A stretch of 53,977 nt of DNA, taken from the NCBI GenBank assembly GCA_964628285.1, contig CAZVNP010000018.1:1-53977 (forward strand). Reading direction: 5' to 3'. The position numbers and the translations under genes are program-made. How positions within the stretch are numbered: position 1 is the first letter of the stretch; every line of letters starts with the position of its first letter. Below the pieces are notes generated by a model. That model saw only the letters and a program-made list of their open reading frames with translations, searched no databases and was not told the DNA's origin. Source of the DNA: JAPLDP01 sp964628285 (GTDB taxonomy: Bacteria; Bacteroidota; Bacteroidia; Bacteroidales; JAGONC01). Below, one piece after another: positions 35,843 to 44,402 of the stretch.

Positions 35843-35872
35843 ACTGCCGACTTGTAGACCTAAAGATTAGGA
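35843..35872 (+). repeat. GACTG/GACCT short array
   Basis: AACTGCC, GACTTGTA, GACCTAAA and GATTAGGA follow each other at 7-8 base spacing, a degraded copy of the arrays at 26308 and 34589. Confidence 0.5.
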
Positions 35873-35888
35873 TTATAACAGCATACCA

Positions 35889-37013
35889 TCAAATGATCCT
35901 TCCTATGAATTCAACAATATGCCCTTTGATATTTTTCTTGTAACTTTCTTTAATATATGGACAGATACAAAAATTTCGTCCATTGGGATTGGTTTCGCGA
36001 AACACCGTCAGCGGAAAGACATTAAAATTATCCGGATTAATTTTGCATTCATAAGCATCGACAATGTCATTCTGGTGTTTTACAATAAAATCAATCTCGC
36101 GATTTGATTTATCCTGCCAATAGAAAATACCGCTGGTCGGGTAGTAAGATCTCAGGAGGTCGAGTACGAGATGTTCCCACAAGACGCCCCTGTCTTCTTC
36201 CCTTATCACATTCCAGCCTTTGACGAGTGTGACCATCCCGGTATCAAACGCATAATATTTGGGACGATGTGTGAGTTCCCTTTTCCCCCCACCATGGAAG
36301 GGTCTCAGAATAAATATATTACCAGCTATCTGAAGAGATTCAAGGTAAGAAGCGACCGTGGGGCGCGACAACTCACTCTGCTTGGATAGTTGTGTATAAT
36401 CAATCAAATTACCGCTCGACCTGTACAATAACTGCATTAAACGCAGATAGCCTGTTCTGTTTCTGACATTGAATAATTCCTGGATGTCACGTGCAAAGAA
36501 ACTGTCCATCCATTCCGAAAAGTAGCCGGGATCTTTTTTGTCAGCCAGCAATGGTTCGGGCAAACCACCATGTAACAGCCTGCGATCCAGGTCGGATATA
36601 TTAAAATTATCCTGGCATTCATCCCATAGTACAGGGGGTAAATAGATTGATGTCTTGCGACCTGTCAAGCTGTCTCTGAATTTTTTTGTCGCCTCAAGCG
36701 TCGATGAGCCGGTCGCAAGTATTTTTATACCGTGGTACTCATCTGCAGCAATTTTAAGGATCCGGCTTGGATCGCTTAATCGGTGGATTTCATCGAAGAC
36801 AACAATTGTTTCTGCCGGAAGACCTGCATAAAACGATTCCGGGTCTTCCAGGCGACGTCCGACAGAGGGAAGGTCACAATTCATGTATGTGGTGCCGTCG
36901 AACATTTTCGACAGCGTCGTTTTACCGCTGCGCCGTGCCCCACTCAGCCAAACGATGGGGCGTGACCGCCATGCATTTTCAATGGTCTTTATCCAAAAAG
37001 GTCGTTTAATCAT
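35889..37013 (-). CDS. AAA ATPase with DUF4143 domain
   Basis: A 374-residue protein. Walker A 'LSGARRSGKTTLSKMF' lies near residue 25, Walker B 'IVVFDEIHRLSD' near 72, sensor 'KILATGSSTLEATKKFRD' after it. A winged-helix stretch ('YTQLSKQSELSRPTVASYLE') precedes the C-terminal DUF4143 domain with 'SGIFYWQDKSNREIDFIVKH' and 'AYECKIN', spaced like a PD-(D/E)XK nuclease core. The ATG at 37013 gives the standard N-terminus 'MIKRPFWIKTIENAW'. An inverted repeat covers its promoter, so autoregulation is plausible (inference). These ATPases are multi-copy in Bacteroidota and are thought to behave as selfish or stress-related modules; true function unknown. Confidence 0.85.
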   Translation of the reverse strand: MIKRPFWIKTIENAWRSRPIVWLSGARRSGKTTLSKMFDGTTYMNCDLPSVGRRLEDPESFYAGLPAETIVVFDEIHRLSDPSRILKIAADEYHGIKILATGSSTLEATKKFRDSLTGRKTSIYLPPVLWDECQDNFNISDLDRRLLHGGLPEPLLADKKDPGYFSEWMDSFFARDIQELFNVRNRTGYLRLMQLLYRSSGNLIDYTQLSKQSELSRPTVASYLESLQIAGNIFILRPFHGGGKRELTHRPKYYAFDTGMVTLVKGWNVIREEDRGVLWEHLVLDLLRSYYPTSGIFYWQDKSNREIDFIVKHQNDIVDAYECKINPDNFNVFPLTVFRETNPNGRNFCICPYIKESYKKNIKGHIVEFIGRII

Positions 37014-37018
37014 GAAAG

Positions 37019-37054
37019 TATATTTTACAAATAGACGTCCAAATGTAAAATATA
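37019..37054. promoter_or_regulatory. Inverted repeat operator over the ATPase promoter
   Basis: TATATTTTAC and GTAAAATATA are perfect 10-base arms 16 bases apart, with GACGTC near the middle. The minus-strand -7 element TACATTTG (37040-37047) lies inside. A protein bound here would block transcription of the ATPase gene. Confidence 0.6.
37040..37047 (-). promoter_or_regulatory. -7 promoter element (TACATTTG) of the DUF4143 ATPase
   Basis: CAAATGTA on the plus strand, 27 bases before the ATG at 37013. It gives a leader of about 20 nt. Confidence 0.5.
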
Positions 37055-37088
37055 ATTTACAAATTAGCAAATTAATTTCAAAATCCGG

Positions 37089-37175
37089 ACAGATTGCAGG
37101 TTACAGGTTGGAGCTCTGCCTGCTGCGTAGCTTCGCCCGAAGACCCGCGGACCCGCCGACCTGCAGACCTCTAAT
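37089..37175 (+). repeat. GTTACAG and GACCNGC short-period arrays
   Basis: TTGCAGGTTACAGGTTGG followed about 45 bases later by four GACC(C/T)(G/C) units of period 8. It is in the gap between divergent genes. Confidence 0.6.
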
Positions 37176-37235
37176 AAACACCTCTCATTGAACATAATAA
37201 TTCCTCCGCTCCAGGCAAGATATCCCAATTTCACT

Positions 37236-37243
37236 TACCTTTG
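37236..37243 (+). promoter_or_regulatory. -7 promoter element (TACCTTTG) for the ABC exporter unit
   Basis: A perfect TAnnTTTG 20 bases before the ATG at 37263, with an AAGGAGGGGG ribosome site between. It supports the 37263 start. Confidence 0.55.
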
Positions 37244-37262
37244 CCGCGAAACAAGGAGGGGG

Positions 37263-37811
37263 ATGATGCGCTCAAAAATTACCCTATACCATGTAAGATC
37301 CTATTTCTTTGCTGCGAGGCTGCTTCACACCATCACGCTGCTCGATCTTGTCATTGCCATGCTGCTGCTGGTCAGGCTGCCTGATCTTTACCGTGACGGC
37401 ACGGGAGCCGGCAAGGCACTGGGCACCGTTATCCTTCTCTTTGTGTTCTCCCTGCTCATCCTGTCGCAGTTGGATGCCCGGTCACGGTACCAGGATTACA
37501 AACAGATCAAGGATCAGCTTTTTCTGTATGGTTTCAATCCCCGCATCCTCAGGCCTGTGCTGAAGTCACGCTGCCAGCGTGATGCCGCTTACAGGGCTGC
37601 CGCAGAGCTCGGCCTGGCGGCTTCATGCAGGCATCTCTACCGCATGAACGGTTACCGCTGGTATCATATCTTACCCGATTATACCTTCCGTCAGCCGCAG
37701 TTCCTGCTTTCCAGATACTTCTGGCTGACGACGTTCTTCACACCTGTTTATTACCCTCGTATTGATTTTGCAACGGGCACTCTCATCCGTCGCCGCATCA
37801 TTAAATCATAA
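37263..37811 (+). CDS. Membrane protein of unknown function
   Basis: A 182-residue protein with two hydrophobic segments near the N-terminus ('TITLLDLVIAMLLLVRL' and 'LGTVILLFVFSLLILSQL') and a basic, aromatic C-terminal half ('YRMNGYRWYHILPDYTFR', 'RIDFATGTLIRRRIIKS'). No family recognised. The ATG at 37263 (second ATG at 37266) is preceded by the clear ribosome site AAGGAGGGGG and a -7 element; the longer open frame back to 37188 would cross that promoter. The stop is 13 bases before the ABC ATPase start, so it is probably the first gene of the exporter unit and could be an accessory membrane component (inference). Confidence 0.7.
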   Translation: MMRSKITLYHVRSYFFAARLLHTITLLDLVIAMLLLVRLPDLYRDGTGAGKALGTVILLFVFSLLILSQLDARSRYQDYKQIKDQLFLYGFNPRILRPVLKSRCQRDAAYRAAAELGLAASCRHLYRMNGYRWYHILPDYTFRQPQFLLSRYFWLTTFFTPVYYPRIDFATGTLIRRRIIKS

Positions 37812-37824
37812 TCCCACTCTTCAC

Positions 37825-38547
<723 letters not shown>

Positions 38548-38548
38548 C

Positions 38549-39385
38549 ATGGGCCGCATCACACGCATCGAGCTCTATAAGGTCTTCACCCGCAAGCGCA
38601 GTTACATAGGCTTTGCGGCCATCCTGATCATCGTGCTGATCACCCTTGGTGCCATCGCCTGGGAGGGCAAAGATGTCTTCGACTTCCTTACCCAGAACCT
38701 CACCCAGTCGTTCTACCTTCAGGGTAACCTCGTGAACGGTTATATGGAATCGTACCTGGTGCTCAACTTCCTGTGGGTTCATATCCCGCTGCTTATCGTC
38801 ATCGTCACCGGCGACTTGCTCTCGGGCGAAGCCAATGCGGGCACCCTGCGTGTCGTCCTCACCAGGCCGGTGAGCAGGGTGAGATTAGTGACGGCCAAAT
38901 TCAACGCCGGCATGATCTATTCCTTCACGCTGGTGATTTTCCTGGCCGTCATCAGTATCGGCTCGGGAATCCTGCTGCTGGGCCGCGGCGATCTCATCGT
39001 CCTGATGGACACCCTTAACATCTTTCCCTCGCATGATGTCCTGTGGCGTTTCCTGATGGCGTACCTCTTCGGGCTGCTCAGCATGACCACCATCGCCTCG
39101 CTGTCGCTGCTGCTGTCGGCCATGTCGAACAACTCACTGGGACCCATCCTGAGCACCATGGCCGTGATCATCGTCTTCACCCTGATATCCTCTCTCGACA
39201 TACGGGTGTTCGATCTCATCAAACCCTATCTCTTTACCTCCTATCTCGACACCTGGCAGATGTTTTTCTCATTTAATATCGACCGTGCCGAGGTGATAAA
39301 GAACGGCGCCGTCCTGCTGGGGCATACGGGATTGTTTTACGGCCTGACGGTGTTCTGTTTCAGCAGAAAGGATATTCTGACATGA
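38549..39385 (+). CDS. ABC-2 family transporter permease
   Basis: A 278-residue inner-membrane protein with about six hydrophobic segments. 'YIGFAAILIIVLITLGAIAW' opens it; the conserved ABC-2 amphipathic/reentrant region is 'DLLSGEANAGTLRVVLTRPV' followed by 'SRVRLVTAKF', typical of NatB/YhgE-like exporters. Segments at 'LVIFLAVISIGSGILLL' and 'LSTMAVIIVFTLISSLDI' follow. It starts one base after the ATPase stop and its own stop overlaps a downstream ATG (ATGA at 39382). The transported molecule is not known; the LolA-like neighbour might hint at lipid or lipoprotein handling (inference). Confidence 0.9.
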   Translation: MGRITRIELYKVFTRKRSYIGFAAILIIVLITLGAIAWEGKDVFDFLTQNLTQSFYLQGNLVNGYMESYLVLNFLWVHIPLLIVIVTGDLLSGEANAGTLRVVLTRPVSRVRLVTAKFNAGMIYSFTLVIFLAVISIGSGILLLGRGDLIVLMDTLNIFPSHDVLWRFLMAYLFGLLSMTTIASLSLLLSAMSNNSLGPILSTMAVIIVFTLISSLDIRVFDLIKPYLFTSYLDTWQMFFSFNIDRAEVIKNGAVLLGHTGLFYGLTVFCFSRKDILT

Positions 39386-39432
39386 CGGCCGGGGAAAACA
39401 TATCACGATACGTGAACAAACAGCATGATGCG

Positions 39433-40152
39433 ATGAAAAGATATGCGGCATTGAAAACGGTTTTCCTTCTGTCCCTCCTTTGTCTTATCCTGCCGGTGAC
39501 GGCACAGGATGAGGGACCTTACCAGGTCCTCGACAGGGTGAGGAACAAGCTCGAAGCCATAAAGGATTACCGGGCCGACGTGGCCATCAGGGTGGATGTC
39601 GACTTCATCCGCATGCCGGAGAAGCACGCCACGGTCTTTTATAAGGCCCCCGGCAAGACACGTTTTAAATCGGATGAATTCATCATGCTACCTAAGAAAG
39701 GGATTAACTTTTCGGCGCTCAGTCTTCTGGATGGAGGTTATGCCGCCATTTATGCCGGCACTGCCAAGATTGACGATCAGGAGGATGAGATCATCAAGGT
39801 CATCCCCATGAAACAGAAATTCGACATCGTCCTCTCGACGTTGTGGGTGGATACCGTCAGCTACCGCGTGATGCGGGTCGAGAGCACAACACGCGAAAGC
39901 GGCAGCTATACCATCGACTTTACTTACCATGATCCGTCACTGCCGCTGCCGTCGGTGATGAAGATATCGTTCGAGATACAGAACTTTAACATCCCCCTGA
40001 AATTCATCGGCAAGGGGGTGGAGATCGATCGGAACAAGATCGACAGCACGGAGGTGAAGAGGGGTGCTGTCATCCTCACCTTCTCCAACTATCAGGTCAA
40101 TACCGGGTTAAAAGACGAGATTTTCAAGGAAAATGAAGACAGAGAACAATGA
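39433..40152 (+). CDS. LolA-like outer-membrane lipoprotein-sorting protein
   Basis: A 239-residue periplasmic protein with a signal peptide ('VFLLSLLCLILPVTAQ'). The mature part begins 'YQVLDRVRNKLEAIKDYRAD', followed by long strands ('HATVFYKAPGKTRFKSDEF', 'VSYRVMRVESTTRESGSYTI'), the LolA/LolB/LppX-type half-barrel arrangement. LolA carries lipoproteins across the periplasm; this family also includes less well understood DUF4292-like proteins. The ATG at 39433 gives a clean signal peptide. A start at 39382, coupled to the permease stop by an ATGA overlap, would add 17 polar residues in front. Probably co-transcribed with the ABC exporter. Confidence 0.7.
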   Translation: MKRYAALKTVFLLSLLCLILPVTAQDEGPYQVLDRVRNKLEAIKDYRADVAIRVDVDFIRMPEKHATVFYKAPGKTRFKSDEFIMLPKKGINFSALSLLDGGYAAIYAGTAKIDDQEDEIIKVIPMKQKFDIVLSTLWVDTVSYRVMRVESTTRESGSYTIDFTYHDPSLPLPSVMKISFEIQNFNIPLKFIGKGVEIDRNKIDSTEVKRGAVILTFSNYQVNTGLKDEIFKENEDREQ

Positions 40153-40165
40153 CAAATTAGCTAAA

Positions 40166-40262
40166 CTTTGCTTAGCGTTCATTGCGTGATCCTTGCACCA
40201 TTGCGGTTAAAAGCACATTTATTAACCGCAAGGAGCGCTATGAATACGCAATGACCGCAAAG
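40166..40262. terminator. Inverted pair of GCGGTTAA/CGCAATG words between convergent genes
   Basis: TTGCGGTTAA (40201-40210) faces TTAACCGCAA (40222-40231) across 11 bases. Outside them CATTGCGT (40180-40187) pairs with ACGCAATG (40246-40253), and CTTTGC with GCAAAG at the outer ends. It fills the 130-base gap between two convergent genes, so it may act as a two-way terminator; it also belongs to the short-word repeat family. Confidence 0.6.
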
Positions 40263-40282
40263 AAAGAAAACCAACCGGATCC

Positions 40283-41479
40283 TCAGCTGATATCCTCCCG
40301 GAAGATCTCACGTGGCGCCTTGGTCATCACCAGTCCCATCGTCATAAAGAACCCCGTTGCCAGGATGATCATCAACAGCAATCCGCTATTGAAGCCCGGT
40401 ATATGCTTCCCCTCGGGGATGTTCAGGAAGAGCAGGATGCTGATGAGGCCGCGCGGAGTGATGAAGAGCTCGGGCATCAACTCAGTGTGCACGACAAACT
40501 TCAGGAAAAGGAACCGGAAGAAATAAATGCAACCCAGAATGATGACACCGTAAAACAGCACCTTGAAGTGGAACAGCAGTGCCAGGTCCATCGTGAAGCC
40601 AAAGAGGAGAAAGAAGAAAGTACGTATCAGAAAGGCGCTCTCGGCCGTCAGGTTGGTAAAGAACTGCAGGTCGGTCTGGAACTTCTCGAAGATGAACACC
40701 TTCCTGAACCACCGGTAAGGGATGAGGTCGGCATTGTTGAGGATGAGGCCGAAGACCAGGATGATGATCAGCGACGACAGATGGAAATATTCTCCTCCCG
40801 CATAAAAGATAATGAGTATCGACAGGATCAGGAAGAACTTGACATGGCTTGTGATCCTGCTCTGAAGGTAGAGAATGAGCATGCATGCCGCTAACGCCAC
40901 AGCCAGGATGATGGTGATGTCCATTCCCAGCAAAAGGAACGACCGGCCGGTGATGATCTCGTTATAGATGACGAAGTTGAACACGACGATGCCGAGGATA
41001 TCGGAGAAGATCGATTCATAAAATAAAAATTCTTTTTTGAGCATATGGAAATGCGACACCGACGGTATTGTCACGGCCGATGAGATGATGCTGTAAGGGA
41101 TGGCATTGATTAAGCAGGCGTTGAAGGGCTCATGGGTGAGACCCCGGAAGATATAGGCGATACTCACCGAGGTAAGGACCAGGATGAAAAAGGCGGCAAG
41201 GAAAGCCTTGCCGATAAGAGGTAATTTTTTGCGTTCGAATTTTATCTCCAGCGCCCCCTCCAAAACGATGAGGATGAGACCGAGGGTCCCCAGGATAGGC
41301 AGGATGGCCGCCAGCCCCGGCGTCTGGATGTTTAAATAGACCAGCAGGTAATGCAGGAAGATGCCGGTGAACAACAACAGCAGCACCGACGGTATCCGCG
41401 TTATCCTGGAGATGAAGTTCAGCAGGTACGAGAAGATGACGAGGAAGCAGAGTATGATAAGTATGGTGTCGGAGATCAT
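40283..41479 (-). CDS. Monovalent cation/proton antiporter (CPA family)
   Basis: A 398-residue membrane protein with about 11-12 hydrophobic segments. 'ISRITRIPSVLLLLFTGIFL' at the N-terminus and 'LGLILIVLEGALEIKFERKK' are the dimer-face blocks of NhaP/KefB-like antiporters. 'FLFYESIFSDILGIVVFNFV' is the ion-site helix (ESxxSD in place of the common NDP/ND arrangement). 'LFITPRGLISILLFLNIP' is the late conserved Arg helix of CPA1. It has no C-terminal RCK/TrkA domain, so it is shorter than many relatives. Predicted to exchange Na+ or K+ for H+ at the inner membrane. A -7 element is at 41545-41552. Confidence 0.88.
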   Translation of the reverse strand: MISDTILIILCFLVIFSYLLNFISRITRIPSVLLLLFTGIFLHYLLVYLNIQTPGLAAILPILGTLGLILIVLEGALEIKFERKKLPLIGKAFLAAFFILVLTSVSIAYIFRGLTHEPFNACLINAIPYSIISSAVTIPSVSHFHMLKKEFLFYESIFSDILGIVVFNFVIYNEIITGRSFLLLGMDITIILAVALAACMLILYLQSRITSHVKFFLILSILIIFYAGGEYFHLSSLIIILVFGLILNNADLIPYRWFRKVFIFEKFQTDLQFFTNLTAESAFLIRTFFFLLFGFTMDLALLFHFKVLFYGVIILGCIYFFRFLFLKFVVHTELMPELFITPRGLISILLFLNIPEGKHIPGFNSGLLLMIILATGFFMTMGLVMTKAPREIFREDIS

Positions 41480-41544
41480 CGGCCGGGTGTTGGTTATTTT
41501 TCATAAAAGGAAAAATGACTTCCTTTTGTTCAACCGGTAAAGGA

Positions 41545-41552
41545 CAAATGTA
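41545..41552 (-). promoter_or_regulatory. -7 promoter element (TACATTTG) for the antiporter
   Basis: CAAATGTA on the plus strand, 65 bases before the antiporter ATG at 41479. Confidence 0.5.
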
Positions 41553-41567
41553 TGAAATTTCCTGTGA

Positions 41568-41641
41568 AAAAAGGGACTCCATCCACATGCATGGCAGAAT
41601 CCCGTTTCCGTTTTGCGTTTAAGTGGATGGAGTCCCTTTTT
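41568..41641. repeat. 19-bp perfect inverted repeat between divergent promoters
   Basis: AAAAAGGGACTCCATCCAC (41568-41586) and its exact reverse complement (41623-41641) enclose 36 bases. It lies upstream of both flanking genes, between their promoter elements, so it is not placed to terminate either of them. Confidence 0.85.
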
Positions 41642-41695
41642 GACATTTAGCTTATTTTAACATTCCCGGAAAACAATTGCACGTCATCGATTGTA

Positions 41696-41703
41696 TATAT
41701 TTG
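41696..41703 (+). promoter_or_regulatory. -7 promoter element (TATATTTG) for the PepSY-like gene
   Basis: Perfect TAnnTTTG, 22 bases before the ATG at 41726, with TTGC about 17 bases upstream as a possible -33 element. Confidence 0.6.
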
Positions 41704-41725
41704 TGATCTGAAAAACATTAAGTCA

Positions 41726-42169
41726 ATGAAAAAACTATTCATCCTTTTGGCGCTGTCCTTCGTAATTAGTGGGGCAATGGGTCAGAATAAAAGAAGTGTC
41801 ACCCCTCCGGGACATGTGAAATCTAAAGTGGAAAATCTTTACCCCGAGGCGAAGAATATTAAATGGTCGATGGAAGACGGTGACTATGAAGCCAATTTTA
41901 AAAATGAAGGAAAGGAAACAGCCCTTGTCTTCAATCCCCAGGGTACGCTCCTGCAAACTGAAACCGAAATTCAGGAATATGATCTGCCCGATGTTTCGAG
42001 AGATTACATTGCGCGCAACTACGCGGGAAAAAAAATAACCGAAGCCGCTAAAATGACCGACAACCATGGCGTTATCACTTACGAGGCAGAAGTGGACAGA
42101 ATGGACCTCATCTTCGATGATCACGGTACCTTCGTCAAGATCGTCAAGAGGACAGGCCGCAGGGATTAA
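41726..42169 (+). CDS. PepSY-like periplasmic protein
   Basis: A 147-residue exported protein with a signal peptide ('ILLALSFVISGAMGQ'). The mature part contains 'KVENLYPEAKNIKWSMEDGD' followed by 'YEANFKNEGKETALVFNPQG', then a second half with 'DYIARNYAGKKITEAAKMTD' and 'VDRMDLIFDDHGTFVKIVKR'. These two helix-plus-three-strand units are the tandem PepSY-like (DUF2874) fold, common in Bacteroidota, of uncertain binding role. It precedes the RND efflux genes by 45 bases in the same direction and may be co-transcribed with them, which would place it in the same stress response (inference). Confidence 0.82.
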   Translation: MKKLFILLALSFVISGAMGQNKRSVTPPGHVKSKVENLYPEAKNIKWSMEDGDYEANFKNEGKETALVFNPQGTLLQTETEIQEYDLPDVSRDYIARNYAGKKITEAAKMTDNHGVITYEAEVDRMDLIFDDHGTFVKIVKRTGRRD

Positions 42170-42214
42170 AATCGGAAGAGGATGGCGATCTCCTTTTTTT
42201 ACTATTTTTATCCC

Positions 42215-43453
42215 ATGCTACGAGGATTGCTTCTGTATTGTCTTTTTCTCATTCTTTTCGCGGAGGCGGAAGGTCAGGTACGTGACCTTGACTACTACCT
42301 GCAGGCGGGCATGGCCAACAGCCCTCTCCTGAAAGACCTCAACAACCAGCGGCGCATCAATTCTTACGACAGCCTGCTCATTGCCGCCGGCCGCAAGCCC
42401 CAGGTCAGCTTCAACGGATTGCTGTACTATGCTCCCATCCTCAACGGTTACGGTTACAGCGAGGCCATCACCAACGGCGGGGCCATTGGCTCCCAGGTGG
42501 TCCTGTCACAGGATCTCTTCAGAAGAAAAAGTGTCGAAGCCCACTTCTCCAGGATGGGATTGCAAAACCAGTCCCTCTCTAACTCCATTACGCTGACGGA
42601 GAATGATATCAGAAAAAGCATCACGGCACAGTACCTCGCCGCCTACGCCGTATACAGTGAAATCGGCTTCAATACAAAGGTGCTGGCCACCCTCCGCGAG
42701 GAAGACACCATCCTGAAAAGACTGGTGCAGAACGGCGTTTACAGGCAGACCGATTACCTCTCCTTTCTCGTGGAGACGCAGACACAGGAGATAAACCTCA
42801 ACCAGCTTCAGATAGATCTCCAGAAGGAAATGTCGGCCCTGAACCTCCTCTGCGGCATCACCTCCGACACCGTCTATGAACTGATCAGGCCTGATATCGA
42901 GCAGAAAGCGCTCATCCGCTGGGAGCAGACGCCTTTTTTCCTGCGTTTTAAATACGACAGCCTGCTCATCCGCAATGAGAAGATGTTGCTGGACCGCAGC
43001 TACAAACCCGCGGTGCGGTGGTTCGGTGACGCGGGCCTGCTGAGCAATAACCCGCCGGTGATCTATAAAAATTTCGGTGTCAGCCTGGGCCTCAGCATGA
43101 GCTTTCCCCTCTATGACGGCAATAAGCGCAAGCTGGGGTATGATAAGCTGAACGCGTCGGAGGAGACCAGGAAGCATTACGAGGATTTTTACAAGACGCA
43201 ATACGACCAGCAGCTGCTTCAGCTGAACGAGGAGCTGAGGAAGACACGTGCGATGATTCCACGGCTGCAGGAACAGGCGGCGCTGGCCGGAAGGGTCATC
43301 CGCGACAGCCGCACGCTGATCGACCAGGGAACCCTGCCGGTGACCGATTATGTTATCGCATTGAGGAATTACATGACCATTCAGCATAATCTGAATCAAT
43401 ATGAGATAAAGATCCTGCAGATCATCAACGAGATCAATTATTGGAAGCAGTAG
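42215..43453 (+). CDS. TolC-family outer membrane efflux protein
   Basis: A 412-residue protein. The ATG at 42215 gives a good signal peptide ('LLLYCLFLILFAEAEGQ'); an ATG at 42182 would add 11 residues. The mature protein has the two-fold OEP helical-hairpin layout: 'LDYYLQAGMANSPLLKDLNN' at the start, 'SYKPAVRWFGDAGLLSNNPP' at the middle beta hairpin, and a long final helix 'LAGRVIRDSRTLIDQGTLPV' followed by 'TDYVIALRNYMTIQHNLNQY'. It forms the outer-membrane channel of the tripartite pump with the two genes that follow (11 bases to the adaptor). Confidence 0.9.
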   Translation: MLRGLLLYCLFLILFAEAEGQVRDLDYYLQAGMANSPLLKDLNNQRRINSYDSLLIAAGRKPQVSFNGLLYYAPILNGYGYSEAITNGGAIGSQVVLSQDLFRRKSVEAHFSRMGLQNQSLSNSITLTENDIRKSITAQYLAAYAVYSEIGFNTKVLATLREEDTILKRLVQNGVYRQTDYLSFLVETQTQEINLNQLQIDLQKEMSALNLLCGITSDTVYELIRPDIEQKALIRWEQTPFFLRFKYDSLLIRNEKMLLDRSYKPAVRWFGDAGLLSNNPPVIYKNFGVSLGLSMSFPLYDGNKRKLGYDKLNASEETRKHYEDFYKTQYDQQLLQLNEELRKTRAMIPRLQEQAALAGRVIRDSRTLIDQGTLPVTDYVIALRNYMTIQHNLNQYEIKILQIINEINYWKQ

Positions 43454-43463
43454 AAAAACAGCT

Positions 43464-44399
43464 ATGCAACAGACACGACTAAAGATCGCGGTGGCTGTCC
43501 TGGCGGCCTGCCTTCTCACTGCGTCATGCCACAGGAGGGTGACCACGGCGGAGCAGGAACCCGTCGCCAGGGTCCCTGTCACCGTCACCGGCATCACGGT
43601 GGCGCCCGTGAATGATTACCTGACGCTGATGGCAACGTCGGCATTCCTTAACAAGGCGATGGTGAAAGCCACAGCAACGGGCTATGTGGAGAAGGTGCGT
43701 GTGAACGTGGGTCAGAGCGTGACCACAGGACAGGAGCTCTTCGTCCTCAAGACCAAGGAAGCCGCCGCCATAGGCGCTGACACGCTGGGGCAGGCGACCT
43801 TCCCCGGCCTCATTACAGTCCGGGCCGCCATCGACGGCATCATCCTTTCCATCGACCATCCCGCGGGGGATTATGTCCTCGACGGCGACCAACTGGCCGT
43901 CATTGCCATCCCCGGCAGCCTCGTCTTCATCCTTGAGGCACCCTTTGAAGATGATGTCTGGATAAAGATTGATGCGACATGTGACGTCATCCTGCCCGGC
44001 GGCAGGATGCTGAAGGGGGTTATCGCCTCACGCCTGCCGGCGGTGACCGGCAACGCTCAGACACAACAGTACATCATCCGGGTGAACGGCGCGGGGACCC
44101 TCCCGGAGAACCTCATCGCACAGGTGAAAATATTGAAGATGACCTTGCCCGATGCCATCATGCTGCCCCGGGCCTGCGTCCTCGCCGACGCCCTCATGAA
44201 ACACTTCTGGGTAATGAAGCTCATCAACGACTCCACGGCCGTGAAAGTGCCCGTGACAACAGGCCTCACACAGAACGATACCGTACAAATAGTCAGTCCG
44301 GCTTTCATGCTCTCCGACCTGTTCCTGGCCTCCGGCAACTACGGCCTGGGTGACACGGCCACAGTGACCGTCATCAAAAACCTCATGACCGGGAAATAA
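43464..44399 (+). CDS. Efflux RND transporter periplasmic adaptor subunit
   Basis: A 311-residue membrane fusion protein. The N-terminus ends in a lipobox-like 'LLTASCHRR', so it is probably a lipoprotein. 'GYVEKVRVNVGQSVTTGQEL' followed by 'FVLKTKEA' is the first half of the lipoyl/hairpin domain, and 'VRAAIDGIILSIDHPAGDYV' followed by 'LDGDQL' the second; the beta-barrel and membrane-proximal domains follow ('LPRACVLADALMKHFWVM'). The alpha-hairpin between lipoyl halves is very short or missing, so the adaptor is smaller than AcrA (about 370-400). It sits between the TolC-like and RND genes with 3 bases to the latter. Confidence 0.88.
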   Translation: MQQTRLKIAVAVLAACLLTASCHRRVTTAEQEPVARVPVTVTGITVAPVNDYLTLMATSAFLNKAMVKATATGYVEKVRVNVGQSVTTGQELFVLKTKEAAAIGADTLGQATFPGLITVRAAIDGIILSIDHPAGDYVLDGDQLAVIAIPGSLVFILEAPFEDDVWIKIDATCDVILPGGRMLKGVIASRLPAVTGNAQTQQYIIRVNGAGTLPENLIAQVKILKMTLPDAIMLPRACVLADALMKHFWVMKLINDSTAVKVPVTTGLTQNDTVQIVSPAFMLSDLFLASGNYGLGDTATVTVIKNLMTGK

Positions 44400-44402
44400 T
44401 CC

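Noticed and set aside
41568..41641. Intrinsic terminator
   Set aside because: It is upstream of both flanking genes, which are transcribed away from it; no known transcript would end there.
42506..43597. Minus-strand open frame opposite the TolC-like gene
   Set aside because: Antisense to a well-supported gene; no motif, promoter or ribosome site.
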